Positions 1 through 13,965 are shown, counted from the stretch's first letter. The stretch is DNA of 64,000 nucleotides from Pyxicephalus adspersus (GCF_032062135.1 NC_092861.1:143132679-143196678), one strand, 5' to 3'. The notes: generated by a model from the letters alone, not told the origin. Numbers and translations: made by a program.

Positions 1-248
1 GAAAAAACATTCACAGAGTAAGCCAATGACATTTTTATTTTCCCTTTTAAATTAAGGCTTTTGAAATTGATATGTTTATTCACACCATGGATATATTTTT
101 TCATATTATTTTAATAGCAGTTCTGTTGATTACTGTTTTGAATTTTAGCAGCAACAGCCCTATTTATTACTCTAAGTTTATACTGCAAAATAAGCACTTT
201 CCTGTATTTTCAGACAAAAAAAGGAAAAGCACCTTGGTTTACATTTGG

Positions 249-407
249 ATTGGTTTATATTCGAGTATATATTTTGAGAGAATAGAGAGAAGAAGGGGGA
301 GAGAAGGGGTGCTTATATTCAAGGTTCTTGATATAATTTACATTTTAGATACCTCTTTTCTCCCTCTCCTTCTCTCAATTACCATATATACTCAAATATA
401 AACCAAT
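249..407. mobile_element. Fold-back MITE
   Basis: Terminal inverted repeats of about 50 bases: attggtttatattcgagtat at the left and atactcaaatataaaccaat at the right, continuing into agagagaagaagggggaga / tctccctctccttctctc. There is no conserved coding content. Confidence 0.75.
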
Positions 408-1231
408 TCTGGGTGGAATTCTGGGAAAATCAGGGATCAATCCATACAAGCAGTAAAACATTTTTTTGGGGTATTTCCATTCACCATTAGTGTACAGAAC
501 ACTTCCAGCTTGCCATATTGCATTTATTTTTAATATGTTTTGCAGAAAGAAATGAAAATATATAGAGATGTCTTTTTGTAGTATTTGTATCTAATCTAGT
601 AAAATCAAAGAATAGTAGATTATAAAAAGTAAGTATTGCTCCATATCATACAGCAGAGAATATTAGGCTTGGCTATAGAATTAGGAAGAGAGCATGCCAT
701 GTTAGCTAGCAATCTGCTACTAATAAGGGACAATTGCTCTCAGCAAAGCAATTGATACTTTTGAACCAAACTACACGGTAGGAGAAATTCATAATGAATT
801 GAACACAGCTGTATCATTTCACAATTGTTTATGGTTGATTAGAGGTTCCTGATGCTGTTTTGTCTGATTTAGAATTGTCTGCTTTGCTTTGTATGGAAGC
901 CAGCACAGCTACTAATCCCATAATTAGTCAAACTTTAGTGTCCCTTTAAGACCATTGACTCCCAACAACCATGACCACTTCTTGGAAATGCATGTTCCCT
1001 GGCTGCTTCTTAGGATATAAAAAGCCTATAAATCTTATGTAACATTAAAATATAAACATAAAAACATATAAAATCTATATAAAGGATAACATGTTTGTGT
1101 AATTTTAAATGTCAATATTGTCATCTTAATCTTTCATTAAAGTATACCTGATAATCCACCCATGATGGTTCATATGGTTCAGGTGATAGCACTTTGTTTT
1201 CTACTTGCAGCTGTTTTCTATCTTTTAATGA

Positions 1232-1705
1232 GACCTAAAGTGGTACTTTCACTAAGAAAAACAATTCACTTACCTTTACTTGTGAAAAGCCCTTTATCCA
1301 TGCATAAGCCGAGCCCAGCATGTTCCTCACCATATTGGCTTCCTACTTTATTCCATCCAATGCCGCCATCTTCTTTTTTTTAGGTTTTTGCAGACAACAC
1401 CCGATTGCATTTCACAAGCATGAGATCGGGTAACATGTCTTCCTCCAAATGTAAAAAACACTGTTAGCCGATCTCACGTATGAATATTGTTTTCTTTTAT
1501 ATTTGAGAAAAGTCCCTCGTTGATACATTCCCAGGATCAAAGAAGGAGCAACCTCCTGGGATATGTGACGCAAGTATCTCAGGAGGCTGTCGGTTTTCTC
1601 TTCAGTTTTGGAAGGGGACCATGCCAAAAAAGTTAATAAAAAATAAAAAAAATAGCCTGTATAGGATAGTAACCCTTTTACAATACTTTGAAAAATGATC
1701 AAAAT
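1232..1705. repeat. Repeat family E
   Basis: Shares acttacctttacttgtgaaaa, gccgatctcacgtatg, acctcctgggatatgtgacg and a terminal aacccttttacaatact with copies at 40215, 60820 and 62265. The open frame at 1162-1383 falls partly within it and is not a gene. Confidence 0.6.
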
Positions 1706-1999
1706 GTGATGATAGGTGTCAGGCTTGGGGAGAAAGGGCCATTAGGGAGCACTACGGCTTGCACAAAGGTGGTGTGAGCCCTGAGAAGGGCCAAGGTGCA
1801 GAGTCTAAGCAGTAACCAGGACTTCTCCAGAGCCTCTAGTGGGGAGGATGTTGCAATGCTGGTTACTGCCAGGTTGCGGTCCTTCGGCACACCAGGGTGG
1901 TCAGGAAGGTTCATGGTATCAAATCGCTAAGCAGAAGAATTGTCAAGGAAGGCCGGGGTCAAGGCAGGCAGCAAGCAAGAGAGGTCATGTCAAAAGCCA

Positions 2000-2165
2000 G
2001 GGGTTAAATACCAGGGATCCAGGAAATAGACACCAGTGACACAGGGGCCACTGAGGACACAGGGAACACAGGAGACACTGGAAGCAACAGGAGGCACAGG
2101 TGACACAGGAATAACCACAGACAGAGAGGTACACTGGACTAACACAGGGAATTGGCTGGGAAACC
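2000..2165 (+). repeat. Degenerate minisatellite-like tract
   Basis: Imperfect repeats of gacacagg / acacaggaga / aacacagg run through this tract. Open frames on both strands here are low-complexity shadows. Confidence 0.6.
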
Positions 2166-4526
2166 ACAAACCGGGCAACAAGGGGTTAACACAGGAGCTG
2201 GACAGGGAGAGCACTGAATTAAAAAGCATCTGTAGAGGAAACGTTCAGCAGAGCTAGGAGGCTCGTCACTCGTGGAGACACGATGCACTAACGCTGAGTG
2301 CTGTGTCTTAGCTAGCTAAATAGCGTGTGATGATGAAAAAGCTATTTCCCGATTGGCGGGTGGAATGTGCGAAACTGATATAGTTTGTGAGAGCAGGCAC
2401 CTCTGGGGTCAGTACTGCCCTCATGCGCAGGAGGGAGGCGCCTGGGCTTTAGTGAGGGAGAGGTAAGTGTGACAAATACACAGCATTCTAGCTCCCTGTA
2501 GCCTCTGCCTTTTGCCAACTGGGGCATTGGAGATGGTTGGGGCCCTGGGCAATTTCCCAGTTTGCCTTAAACCAGCACTGGTTAGAAAAGCCATACGGTC
2601 ATCATTAGAGTGAAGAATAAAAAAAAGCATACTTGGCAATGGGTAAAGTTACACCATACTTTTTCAAACCAAACTTTAGTTAAGGTTTTTATCTTTATGA
2701 TAAGATTGTGTCAATATGTTGTCATTACTTTTGGTTTTCAGACACATCTATTGATAATAATAAACTCTTGTGATGTCCTTCTAACGGTTAAATCTACCAA
2801 CAGGAAACTGTTGCTAGATAGTAGAGCTGAGAATGACAGTCTTATCTCCATAGTAACTGTAAAGGTTCCCTTGCAGCGCAGAGACAGAACTAGTAGTACC
2901 GTCTAGCTGATTTCACATTATGTTGACTTTCATGATTTTGTCTTTTATGTCTCAGCAAAGGCCTGAAGCAGCAAGTGTGGGGTAGAGAAATTCTCCAAGA
3001 TTAATATGACCCGACCAATCCACTTATGGGAAAATTACAGAGCCTATAGCTCCTAACAATATGCATTGGTAAATAATTATTAGAATACAGATGTTTTATT
3101 TAAACAAAAACTCAAAGAGAAGATTTAATTTAAAAAGAGTAGAAAAAAGCCCATGTGATTAGCCTGTATGAAAAAAGATTTAAATTGCCTTGAAGCTTTT
3201 TTCCAGTTTTGTGCTTCTTAAACAACACAAACTGGGTAAGGCATTTGAAAAGTGATGCAAAATGCAGCTCTGGATCCAATACTCAACTCCTCTCCGCCAC
3301 TTCACCCTAAAGATGGCTGTATGGCATTTCTCACCAGTGCTGGTTTTAGGAGAGCTGGGAAATTGCCCTCATCTTCTCCAATGCCCTACATGGAAAATGG
3401 CAGAGGCTGCGGGAGCTAGATAGCTTTGCATTTGGGTACCCCCACCTACTTGCCCTAATGGCCCCTAAAAGCATCGCTATTTTTTATGTTTCTTTCTGGT
3501 GACCACAGTGGGTAATGCCTGTATATTAGTTGCCTAAATGGCCCTTTGTTGTCCCTGTTGTCTTTCTATTCTCTTGCTATGGAATTTTATTAGAAATGCC
3601 CCCTGGGGTATATCATGACAGTATATTGGTGCAGAGAATAACACTGATATCCAGTGGTGGATGTAGCCAACAGTGGGCCCCTTGTGCAGAACTGACTTTG
3701 GGCTCCCGTATTTGCAAAAAAACATTCTATTCTGTTGGAGCTGTTCACCCACTCACATGCAGGAAAAATATATGGAGCAGATAGGAAGGGTTGGGTACAT
3801 CAATGTCATAGTACTTTAGGTTGTTAATGCACTGTATATAACCCCTGTGCTCTTTCTTATATAAAATAGACAGGCTTGTGTAATTATATATCACTGGTAA
3901 AATCTGTTACTGAGTCTGACCGCTCTCCAGAAATTGGAACGCAGTGAGGTCTGGATTCTTATCAGTTTAGAAATTTATTCCAAAAGAATGACGACCTGCT
4001 TTTGGCTAAAGAAAAATAAAGCTTGTCATTCAAAGGCGGGACCTTGTGATTTGCCAGTTTTTGGTTATTTTTAGGTGTGTCTTTTTTTGGTACCATCTGC
4101 AGTTACCATTCTACTGATATACACAATTAGCATATTACATCTACACGTTGGTCATCATTCTTTATTCTGAACATGTGTCCTTCATCGGTCTTTTTATTCT
4201 TTTTTTTCTATTTTGTAATGAATTAAAGCATAGTTTATTGAAAACCAATCAACAACAGCATACATAACAAATATAAACAATATATACTGATTGATACTGA
4301 TTGATACTTTACAAAATAAACCAAACCTAAAAGCATAGGAAAAAGGGATTAAAAAGGAAAAATATTAAGATTACTAGAAACATATTGGCACAGTGGCAAG
4401 AGACAGAAGTTCCCTCAAGTTGGAGAGATTTCTTCTAAATTTCTGCAGCCCATAAGTCAGGAAGCTATATCTGTCATTGAAAGTATATACCTAAAAAATT
4501 TAGGAATTGGGACACAGGGTTCTGAT

Positions 4527-4722
4527 TTGGATTTATTAAAGCTCCCCAAGGCTGGAAAGGATACACTTTCTTTGGTGAAGCTGTTGAAACCTGGAATGGA
4601 TCTGGTCCTGGATTCAAAACATTTGCTAGCAAATTACTTTGAAGAAATCCATTCAAGGTTTTCTGGATCACCCAGTTTCATTCATTAAAGTGTATCCTAT
4701 CCAGTCTTAGAGAACTTTCATA
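4527..4722. mobile_element. MITE family A copy
   Basis: Family A is a roughly 210-bp palindrome of the form tttattaaagctctccaag ... ccagcaaacctggaatgg ... gcaaatg ... ccattccaggtttgctgg ... cttggagagctttaataaa. This copy keeps most of it (ggatttattaaagctcccca; gtgtatcctatccagtctta). Confidence 0.75.
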
Positions 4723-4756
4723 AGTTCTTTCATAGCCTTTCATAAACTTTCATAAG

Positions 4757-5310
4757 CCTGATCAGGATTTCCCTTTCCTCAGCAACTCAGGGAGCAGAGC
4801 AATCAGCGGAGCTTTATGCTGACAGCTCTGCTCCCCTGATCCTGGAGGCAATACGAGGGCAATAGAGGTTGAATGGAAATACTATGTCCATTCATACCTC
4901 TACTACTCTGTGATTGGTCTATTTCTCAGCCAATCACAGAGCAGTAGAGGTATGAATGGACATAGTATTTCCATTCATTGCCCTCCTATTGCCTGCGGTT
5001 ACAGCTAATTGAAGGCACCTGCTTTCAATTAACTGTGACCACACAGTTCCCACGGTCCAGGAATCCCACAATGACATTATGATTCATAATGTCATTAAGG
5101 GATAACCTGTAAAAAATAAAAAAAAAACATGTTTAAAATAAAAAACACATACAAAATAAATAATTTAAAAAAAAAAAAATTTTTTTTTTTCCTCTCGAAT
5201 TTTTGTGTCGAATGCAGCAAAATTCGGTTCGGGTATACCCGAATTCGAACAGCCATATTCGGGTTGAATATAGGGACAACCCGAATTCGAACATCAACAC
5301 TATTACCAAT
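4757..5310. repeat. Repeat family C with large hairpin
   Basis: Contains tcagggagcagagcaatcag, a 46-base hairpin (4872-4917 with 4930-4975, one mismatch), the palindrome 5070-5096 (aatgacattatga) and an end rich in ttcgggtt/cccgaattcg. Parts recur at 10107 and 13275. Confidence 0.65.
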
Positions 5311-5659
5311 CACACCAACTCAGAATTTTCCAGTTCTGAGAACCTCTAGCTGTGATTTCACTTGGTTAATAGTCACAAAAAGAGAATGGGAAAACTGAAA
5401 GAATTTTATGAGCAACAAAAAAATTGGCTGTGTATACCAAAATAATTGTAGGGACTTCACCTTCGTGAAATTTTATTACATTTTAATAAAGTTTTATAAA
5501 ATTTTACCCAAAAACGTTTTCCCAAGTATTTTGTGGCAAGCACCATCCTCAGAAAAGTCTTTATTGCTAATTGTTTATTTTTCTGTAGTTTTGCTCCGAT
5601 CCCTGTCTAACAGAAAATGGTACCTTGGCTAGCCGTTCTCTGTCTCTTATAGAGGGCTG

Positions 5660-5985
5660 CATTGACATCATTATTATTATTAACTAGTATTTATATAGTA
5701 CCAATATATTACGCAAAGACTTGTCACTAGCTGTCCCTCGAAGGACCTCAGAATCGAATTCCCCACCATAGTCGTATGTCATTATCACAGTCTGATGTGA
5801 TTTGGGGGGAAGCCAATCAAGCTAACTGCATATTTTTGGAATGTGGAAGAAAACGGGAGTACCCAGAGGAAACCCATGCAGACATGGGGAGAACCTGCAA
5901 ACTCCATGCAGATTCTGTCCTGGATTTGAAACTGGGACCTAGTGCTGCAAAAGCCAGAGTGCTAATCTCAGAGCCCCCATGGTGC
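5660..5985 (-). mobile_element. V-SINE, minus strand
   Basis: Read on the minus strand it has the head (ttgcagcactaggtccca), the central domain (gggtttcctctgggtactcc) and the tail ending at an (AAT)n run near 5670-5685. Mildly diverged. Confidence 0.8.
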
Positions 5986-7165
5986 CCAACCATTCCTGAT
6001 GGAGACTGAGACAGACATGAATATTGGGCAACCTGTCATTGATAATAATATTGATATTTAAACTCTAATTTCAAAAGTGGAATAGGGGAGTCTGAATCCA
6101 TCAACCACTAGTTGTCGGTGCAAAACATCAAAAAATACTATAGAATACCCCTAAATAACCACGGAAAAATTCTTCACTTTCTTTTTGAACTTTGAAAAGC
6201 TTTTATTCAGGTTATATTACTGAAATTAATGTAAAAGCAAAATATAAAAATACCCAGAAAGAAAAACACTATAAACCTATAAGACTTTTAAAAAGTCTTA
6301 AAATAGTCCTAAATTCACTATTATCTTTCCTTTCCTCTAATAATTTCAATGTATTTTCAAACCAAAATTTTGGAGAACCAATATCGGCCAATTTTGCAGT
6401 TATTCTTGAAGTGCATGATTTGAGAAACCATTCTAATACATCAGGGGACATGGTGATGATGGGGTACTTTGGATGTAATTAAGGTTGTGTATGTGATGGC
6501 TTTACCTTGGAATTTTTGTTAGTTTAATGCAATGGTGTAAAGCTTGGTAATGTTCCATGCTTCTATTATAAAGAGAGCTTGTGGAATATAGACTTTGTAT
6601 GCCTTAAAAGCCTATTCCTTCATTTAGCTTATAATAGCTATGTTTGTCCTCACTAATAACTATTAGAGAGAAACCACATTATGATAATTTTTTAATAGAA
6701 ATGAATGAGTTGCTATTTGTGCAAACACATTTTAATGCATTGTGTAATACATTGCATTTAAAACAATATGATAATTTGGACATTAAAGCAGATTTAAAAT
6801 GCTTTACTCTGCCAGCGTAAATTAATGTAAATGACAATAGTTTTTAAAGAGAATCTACAATATTTTATTTGCATTATGGAAGGTAATTTTGTATAATTTA
6901 AATCAGTTTTGATGAATATAAATTGGAGTATAAATAAGTATTTACCGGGGTTATTGGGGACCTTCTACCCCAAATCTTTAGCCACAGTGGCATCAAGGTG
7001 ACCCTGGGGCATTAAATTTAAACTTGTACAATAATATGTACAATACAATGTACAATAATACATAATGGGAAACTAAAGGCTTATCACTATGTATTTATTG
7101 CTACAGTACAGTCCTTATTGGTCAACAGTATATAATCTACAATAAACTTTTTACCCTGAAAATTA

Positions 7166-7430
7166 TGTGCAGGTCTCAAGGAACCCCTGTTAAAGCCTAC
7201 TTATTGGGGTCAAAAGGAAAATCTTACTTTAATAGCCAATATGGAAAGAATGCCTCCCTCACAGTTGTGTCTAGAATGCCACCCATATAGATAGAGACCA
7301 CTAGGGTCATATTGCTGGCCCTTCCACATGGTATTGGTTCCAGAACAATGCAGGTCAATCAGACACACTTCAGGGAACCCTTTGGAGGAACCCTGGGGCT
7401 CCATAGTATTGTGGTTGAAAATAGCTGATC
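7166..7430. repeat. Repeat family D, diverged copy
   Basis: Contains ctcaaggaacccctgttaaa, atagccaatatggaaagaat and tttggaggaaccctggggct, features shared with the other family D copies. Confidence 0.5.
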
Positions 7431-7604
7431 CTTATAAAAAAAGGATAAGAATTAAAAATTACCCTCGACCCATGGCAATTTTTAAGGGTCATAAATAGGG
7501 GTACCAAAGTGGAGCATAGGGGAATCTATATTAAGATATGCAGTATATGATGTAGTCTAAACATGGCAGTAAGACTGGCCCCTGTAACATTTAAACATTC
7601 GATA

Positions 7605-7945
7605 GACATTTCTTATAATAGGGTGACAACAATTTTCAATCAGGCAGGTTATTAGTGCAGAAGGGGAGAGGTGATGTGCCTTTTGCATTAATCCATACTA
7701 CCAGTCTGTACCATGCCGGGTAAATGCCAAAAATCTAAGCTGTGCCTGAGCAGTTGATTTTTGGGTGTCAGGATGCCTGGCAATGCCAACTTCCCGTGTG
7801 CGTGCTGGGACTGAAAGAACTTCCGCATGCCTAAGCAGGAATTATGTCTTCCCAGCCTGGCCAATCAAGATGGCTGAAGATTGGGATGTGGAAATAAAGA
7901 AGGCAGCACCCTGCAACTAAATGGGGATGGGTGAGTTTAATTCTG
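7605..7945 (+). repeat. Repeat family G
   Basis: Shares tgctgggactgaaagaactt-type sequence and cagcctggccaatcaagatg with the copy at 8670. Confidence 0.55.
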
Positions 7946-8669
7946 CTTTAAGCAATGAAATGACTACAATATTATCACACCTGCTGCTGTAGACATAGAC
8001 ATAGCCCTATCAGTAAATAGTCATGCCTAGCTCTACCAACCCAGAGATCAGCTTTATCTTAAATGAATGTAAAGTTTGCCAAAACTAACCAAACTTCAAC
8101 AAGGAACTTGCTAGCATGGCCCCGTTAGGCTTTAATGGCTCTTTTTGAAGTATCTACTTGGGTTCCCAGTTTTCTTGTAACTTGCAGTATGGACATTGAG
8201 CATTAGAACTAGTAAAAGAGCAATACAGTTCTGCTTTTAAAGAAAAAGACACTTAAGGTCAGGCACATCCTGTTTCTTAACAACTGGTCCCACGAAATGG
8301 GTTTAAGAGGCTGTTAGAGCCATTATAACAAAGTTACTGCAGGAAGAGAGCATATGTTTTCAGAGCCTGGAATAGAGTCTAATAAGTAATGTCACAGCTT
8401 AGGAAATTTGTAAGGGAGAACACACTGGATATGATTACTAGGCTTACAGGTCAGAATTAGGTTTTTTCAAAATGATGAAAGAACAAAGTTAGAGAAGCAG
8501 TACATTACATTCACATATGTTCTTCAAGTGGTTCTTTCAACAACTTTTGACGTTTGCATGAAATGGATGCCTGCAGAATTTTTTTTTCTGGTGGAGGAGG
8601 GCAAGATTTGCAGAACCCCAGAAGCAGAAAGGTCAGCTGTAAACAAAAAACCCGGGCACTTTTTTTGTA

Positions 8670-8990
8670 GGGGAACTTTGAACAATGGCGATTCAGGCAG
8701 GTGGATATTGCAGAAAGAGACAGGCGATGTCCCTTTAGTAATAACCGTCCTTACCTGTCTGATCACTACCCAGATGTCAAATTTTGCAGAGCTGCACATC
8801 TGGTAATCTCGGCTTCCTTTGCATGTGCTGGGATTATATAATACTCGTGTGTTTGCGCAGGAGTTACATCATCTCGGCCTGGCCAATCAAGATGGCCAAA
8901 GATCTTCTTCAGGAAGAAGAGAAAAAGAAAGTTGGTGGAACCCTGTATTGGAATGGTAATAGATGAGTATCATGGGTTTGTTTCCACTTC
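8670..8990 (+). repeat. Repeat family G
   Basis: gcatgtgctgggattatata, gcgcaggagttacatcatct, cggcctggccaatcaagatg. Direct copy of the 7605 repeat about 1 kb downstream. Confidence 0.55.
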
Positions 8991-9087
8991 ATCTCTTCCT
9001 GGAGGTTTTTTTTTAAAGGATCATTTTAATTGTTTGGTTCCGATTTAAGGGTTTATTTAGAAGTCAACTTTTACAAATAGGTCCTCA

Positions 9088-9166
9088 TAATATTATTATT
9101 ATATTATAGTATAATATATATAATATAATATATAATATGTATATATAATATTATATATAATATTAA
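9088..9166. repeat. AT-only low-complexity tract
   Basis: About 80 bases of alternating ta/ata with just two G; can form extended hairpins. Confidence 0.9.
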
Positions 9167-10106
9167 GTGATCACATTTACCTCTTGAGGACAAAAATCCT
9201 TCATCTTTAATTAATTTGCTTTGGCACTAGAGTCATATACAGTATTTAGGGTCAACATACACCTAAAAGTAGAACATTCTGTATAAAGCAGGTACACAAA
9301 TGTGTGACATGGGCCATTAAAGTATGCTTGTCTATTATCCTATTTATGCCCTATTTATCCTATTAATTTCATATCAACAAACCTTAATGTTTCCTTGACA
9401 TTCTCACATATTTAATTCAAAGAGAAGAATGAATCAGGTGTAGCTTTGTAATATTAATTAGGTGTTGGGTTCATTCAATTTCTCAAGATAAATTCACTTA
9501 AGATTTTTCTGGCATTTGTGCTGCAGTTTTGGGCAGGATGACCCTGAACGAATCTTGTTTGACTCAAATCCTGCTGGGTCAAAATTCCAGATACAGTTGA
9601 GCTTCTTCCCCCTTCTGTTTATTGGTGAGAGAACTTGCCCATGTACCATATGGCAGTGAGATTCATTGAAGTCAATGGGGGGAAATATTTGCATGGAAAT
9701 TACTGTTTAGCAGAGAAAAGGTCTTTTAACTAGCAACATTGAATATTGCTATCTGAATACCAGCCCACATGCCCCCTAGTATTGGGGTGCACAATTTTTG
9801 AAGTAATTCCCCCAAAATGCCCTCCATTTCTGAGGGGATTATGGGATAGTATGTACTTAGCAAGAGCAATACCAGCCTACTTACCCTGTGTACCAGGCTG
9901 AAATTTTTATTTAGTTTTAAATTAGGAAATATACCTAGGAAGTGGTAAACCTGTTTTAGCTTTCTCCAGGAGCTAAAAGACCCCTCCCCTGTGTCGGTCT
10001 GATTCTCTACATAAAACCAGGACATTTTTGTAGTCAAATCAATGGGCAAACATGGTGAACGAATGACCATAGTTAGAACCTAATGAATGGAGTAATAATG
10101 AATAGT

Positions 10107-10572
10107 AGTGTTGGTGTTCGAATTCTGGTTGTCCTTATATTTTGATCCCAATATAGCTGTTTGAATTCGGATAGACCCGACCCGAAAACATGGGATTCGA
10201 CAGGGCAAATGTGTTTGTAAAAAATGTGTTAAAAAAAAAATTAATGTTAAAGTAATGTATTGAATATGTTTGATTTGTTTTACTAGCTTTTTATTTTTTT
10301 ACAGGTTATCCCACAATGACAGGATGATTCCTACGGCTGTACTGACAAGTCTCCCCATCCATTCACCTCTAGTGCTCTGTGATTGGCAAAGGAGGAGGAA
10401 AGGTAAACCCTGATGACAGCTCAGAAACTCTATCCAAGAACCCATACAACTAGTAAAGGGCTGCAAGAGATCTATCGGCTCTGCTCCCCTGATTGCTCTT
10501 GCAGTTCACCCGAACAATATCTCCCCATTCGATCGAATAGATGTCTAATCGAATAGTGAGATATTCGACCAA
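10107..10572. repeat. Repeat family C
   Basis: gtgttcgaattctggttgtc, tgacccgacccgaaa-like motifs, ctgctcccctgattgctctt and atcgaatagtgagatattcg. Orientation is roughly opposite to 4757. Confidence 0.6.
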
Positions 10573-11767
10573 TACTAATGAATAGTACAGTAAAGCACTT
10601 TTCTATTGAAGGACAGATGTTGGGTCAATTCTGGTGCATGAACAGTTTGTTTGGACAAATCCGGGCTAAATAAGGTTATTGGGTTGTTGAGCTTGGAAAT
10701 TGATGCCAATCAAAAATAAAGAAATGTTTAAAAGTACATTTAAAGAACAAAAAAGATTTATAAATGCACTGCTATAAACAGAGAGCACTCGTTATGCAGA
10801 CACAAAGAAAATTTAAATGGATTCAAAGCTTGAGACAGAAGGACAACAGGTTAAAGGTTTGCAATGGAACCTAATGGATGCACCAAAAGAGGTAAGTTTA
10901 AAATTGCTTAGTCTTATGAACCAAAGTGAAAAAAATCTAACAGCGCATGATTGTACGGTACAAATAAAATTAAATTTTAATGCCTTAAAGTACATAAAAC
11001 GTTCCTGTGAAGCATGGTAAGTAATTTATGACAGCCTCAGTTTTGTAGAAACTTTCAAAATTAATTTGTTTTTGAAAGCAGAATCACCGAACCCTGAGCA
11101 GACAACCAATAAATAACAACCAGACAGGACTCAAAGATGATGTGCAACAGTAAGTAAACTAATTAAACTGCAATGCTCAAGATAGGTTTATTTATGGAAC
11201 GATAATCTGCTCGAAGTTATTTTGTTAGAATTGCAAAGTGAAAGAGTATCCAAGCAGAATTCTATTGTGTTATCATCACAATGCTGAGCTGCTGTGTCAG
11301 GACTTCACCAAAACGTTGCAAGGAACTACGCAGCTTGCTTAGGATTATATCATGAAAGTCCACAAAGAACAGTTTAAAAATTCTATTAAAAAAAATCAAG
11401 CCAGCAGTCGGTAAGGAGCACCTGTTGGGCTGAACAATAAAATGTGTTCCAAGGCACAGTGGAAGGTAAGCATTGTCTAAGCTTTTAAAACTTCTTTGGA
11501 TATTTTGGAAAGGTGATGCTATAGGGGTCACTTCCAGATCTTGTGACAACCATTGTGAAATAGTTCTGGATATTTTCCAGTGACAGGTGCAAAAGTATGA
11601 GTAATAATTTTCTATCTTAAATGGAATATCTAGAAATATTAGTAACGTGAAAATACATTTTTTTCTGCCTAAAAAATAGAACTACACTTACTATGTTTGG
11701 ATACTCCTTAAAATCACATAGCTGTATATTTGCAATATAAAATCTAACAGCACAGCTTCTTGGCTGC

Positions 11768-11905
11768 TGTTTGGTGCCACCATTGTGCTGCTCTCTGTTC
11801 TCTTTGCTGGAATGGAAGTTGTAACTGATGGCCTGCAGTGCACGAATCTCCCTGCTTCTGCTTCATTCATTATATGGATCTGCACTCTACCTTTCCTGCT
11901 GCTTC
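11768..11905. repeat. Repeat family F
   Basis: gccaccattgtgctgctctc, tgtaactgatggcctgcagt and cacgaatctccctgcttc match 51500 and, inverted, parts of the 1,859-bp unit. Confidence 0.55.
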
Positions 11906-13274
11906 ATGCTCATTTCCCCAACTATGACATGAGGAAGCAAAGTCCAAGATGGGCATCTCCAGACAATAACACAATGCAGAACAAGGCAATACCGGTGGTA
12001 AGTCCTTGGTCTTCTTCTTGCTCTTTAGCGAAGTTTCTTTAAAGTTGACACTTTGGTTAAAATGGTTATGGGAATGGGTAAATCTTTCAAATATTGCCTT
12101 CTTTATCCCAATGGGGAGATGGTAAATAAATTTATGTAGACATATCAGAAGGTGAAGGGAAACCTTTCACCTAGATGTTGGTAAATCCTGTGGAGGTAAA
12201 TCCCTCAATCTTTGTGTTTATTTGGACTCTATTTCCAGGGTGACCTTTTTATAGTGTATGGCCAATTTGCATGAATACATTTTTTGAATTTGCACACCCA
12301 TTTAAGGATTTTAGTTACTTTTTAATATTTGCTCCCACTTTTTCAAAGTCAACTCACGTTTTAGATCCGTCAATAATTTTATTTATTTGGTCTGTGAACT
12401 GTGCCTATTATAAATGGTTTTCTCTAAAAGGAACTGAGAAACACAAAGGTGGGAGAGAACACCTAAAACTCCCAGATAGATGAAAAATAGAGTTGGAATC
12501 TAAGTCAAGGAGGTCTCACTGTTCCAAGTACCTGAATAAAATGCAGAGGTTGACTCCTACAAGGCTACAGCTACATCAGAGAGCCAACCCTAAGCAGTAT
12601 TAGTAGTGCTCTCAAGATAAAATATAATAATATATAAAGGCTCCAATATTACAGTTTAAACAAATATCAAATACTGTAGTAAAAAAACCTCATAAAGTAA
12701 CCAAAAACTCTACTTTTTGTGTCTCGCATGCTACCCCCCCTTGACACTGTGGCTCATAATGGTTTCAACAATGGAGGTGGTGCTGTCAATCCAGAAAGCA
12801 GACGGCAGGACCAGGTGTGGCCAGGTTTGTGAATCTGCAACATCTTCTCCTCCTACTTTAATACAAAGCCTACATGAGGGTGGCAAAATGACTTTGTAGG
12901 GGGATTAAAATGAAGCTGTAGGTGCAGATGCATTTTTAATGAATGCTCTGGAACCCATTTATTTAATGACACATGATAGTTGTCACGTGTTGGCTAGAGC
13001 AATGCTTCACATTCAAAAAGTAGTTGTACATTTGGTATTTGGATTTCCTAAAGGAAGTTAAACAAAGTTAATGTGTTGAAAATGTAAATATAAATCCTCT
13101 GCCACTGCTGCTGGATGTTCTATGGAGATAGAAATTCTTTTGCAGCATTGAATCTTAGGCGATGACATTATTGTGTTGGCTACTATCACCTTCTTTTTTC
13201 TTCCTACTTTCAAACCTTGTGAGAAGAGATGGCAGAGAGAGGCTTTAGTATGGGAACAAGGGGAGGGCAGTACT

Positions 13275-13965
13275 AGTGTTGGTCGAAAAGCTGAGTGTTC
13301 GATTCGGCAGCTATTCGATCAAATAGCCCAATATTTTTCGGGTGATCGAACGCCGAATTCGAACACCATTAAAGTCTATGGGGGGGGGGGGATTCGGGTT
13401 TTTTTCGGGACTGTGTAGAACTGCAAAAGCCCTTTTGAAGCCATAGCGTAACTATAGTATGTGTTCTTGGATAGAGAATCTCTATCCAAGAACACATACG
13501 GAACAGCAGTTCATCTGCAGTCACAGCTAATTGGAAGCAGTCCGCGTGCCTCCTCCAATCAACTGTGACCGCAAAGTTCCCGGTACAGCCCGGTGACCGT
13601 GGTAACTGAACTCTGCATTCTCCATTGAGAGTTTCTCCATTGAGAGTTCATCTGCAATCACAGCTGATTGAAAGCACTTGGGTGCTTCCTATTAGCTGTG
13701 ACCGCAATTTTCCACGCTCCCTGGGCTGTACTTATCAATGATAAGTACAGCCCAGTGACCGTGGTAACTGAACTCAGATGAACTTTCAATGGAGAAACTC
13801 TATTGAGAGTTCATCTGGAGTTCACCTTTTTTTTAAACATATTTTTAACCACAAATTCACAAAGTCGGAATCCTTGTTTTTCGGGTAGGGTCTGTCCGAT
13901 TTGGAACTGTCATTTTCGAGTTGAATATAGGGACAACCCGAATTCGAAAACCACCACTAGTCAGT
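13275..13965. repeat. Repeat family C, with perfect internal palindromes
   Basis: Begins tgttggtcgaaaagctgagt and ends gacaacccgaattcgaaaac. Holds a perfect 21+1+21 palindrome at 13457-13499 (gtatgtgttcttggatagaga arm) and another at about 13719-13754 (ctgggctgtacttatca arm). A G12 run is at 13380-13391. Confidence 0.6.

Noticed and set aside
1162..1383. 73-codon open frame with a hydrophobic start that looks like a signal peptide
   Set aside because: It runs into a family E repeat; hydrophobicity is explained by T-rich sequence.
9767..9785. Fourth CTCF-like site (minus strand actagggggcatg)
   Set aside because: Matches only about 12 of 15 core positions.
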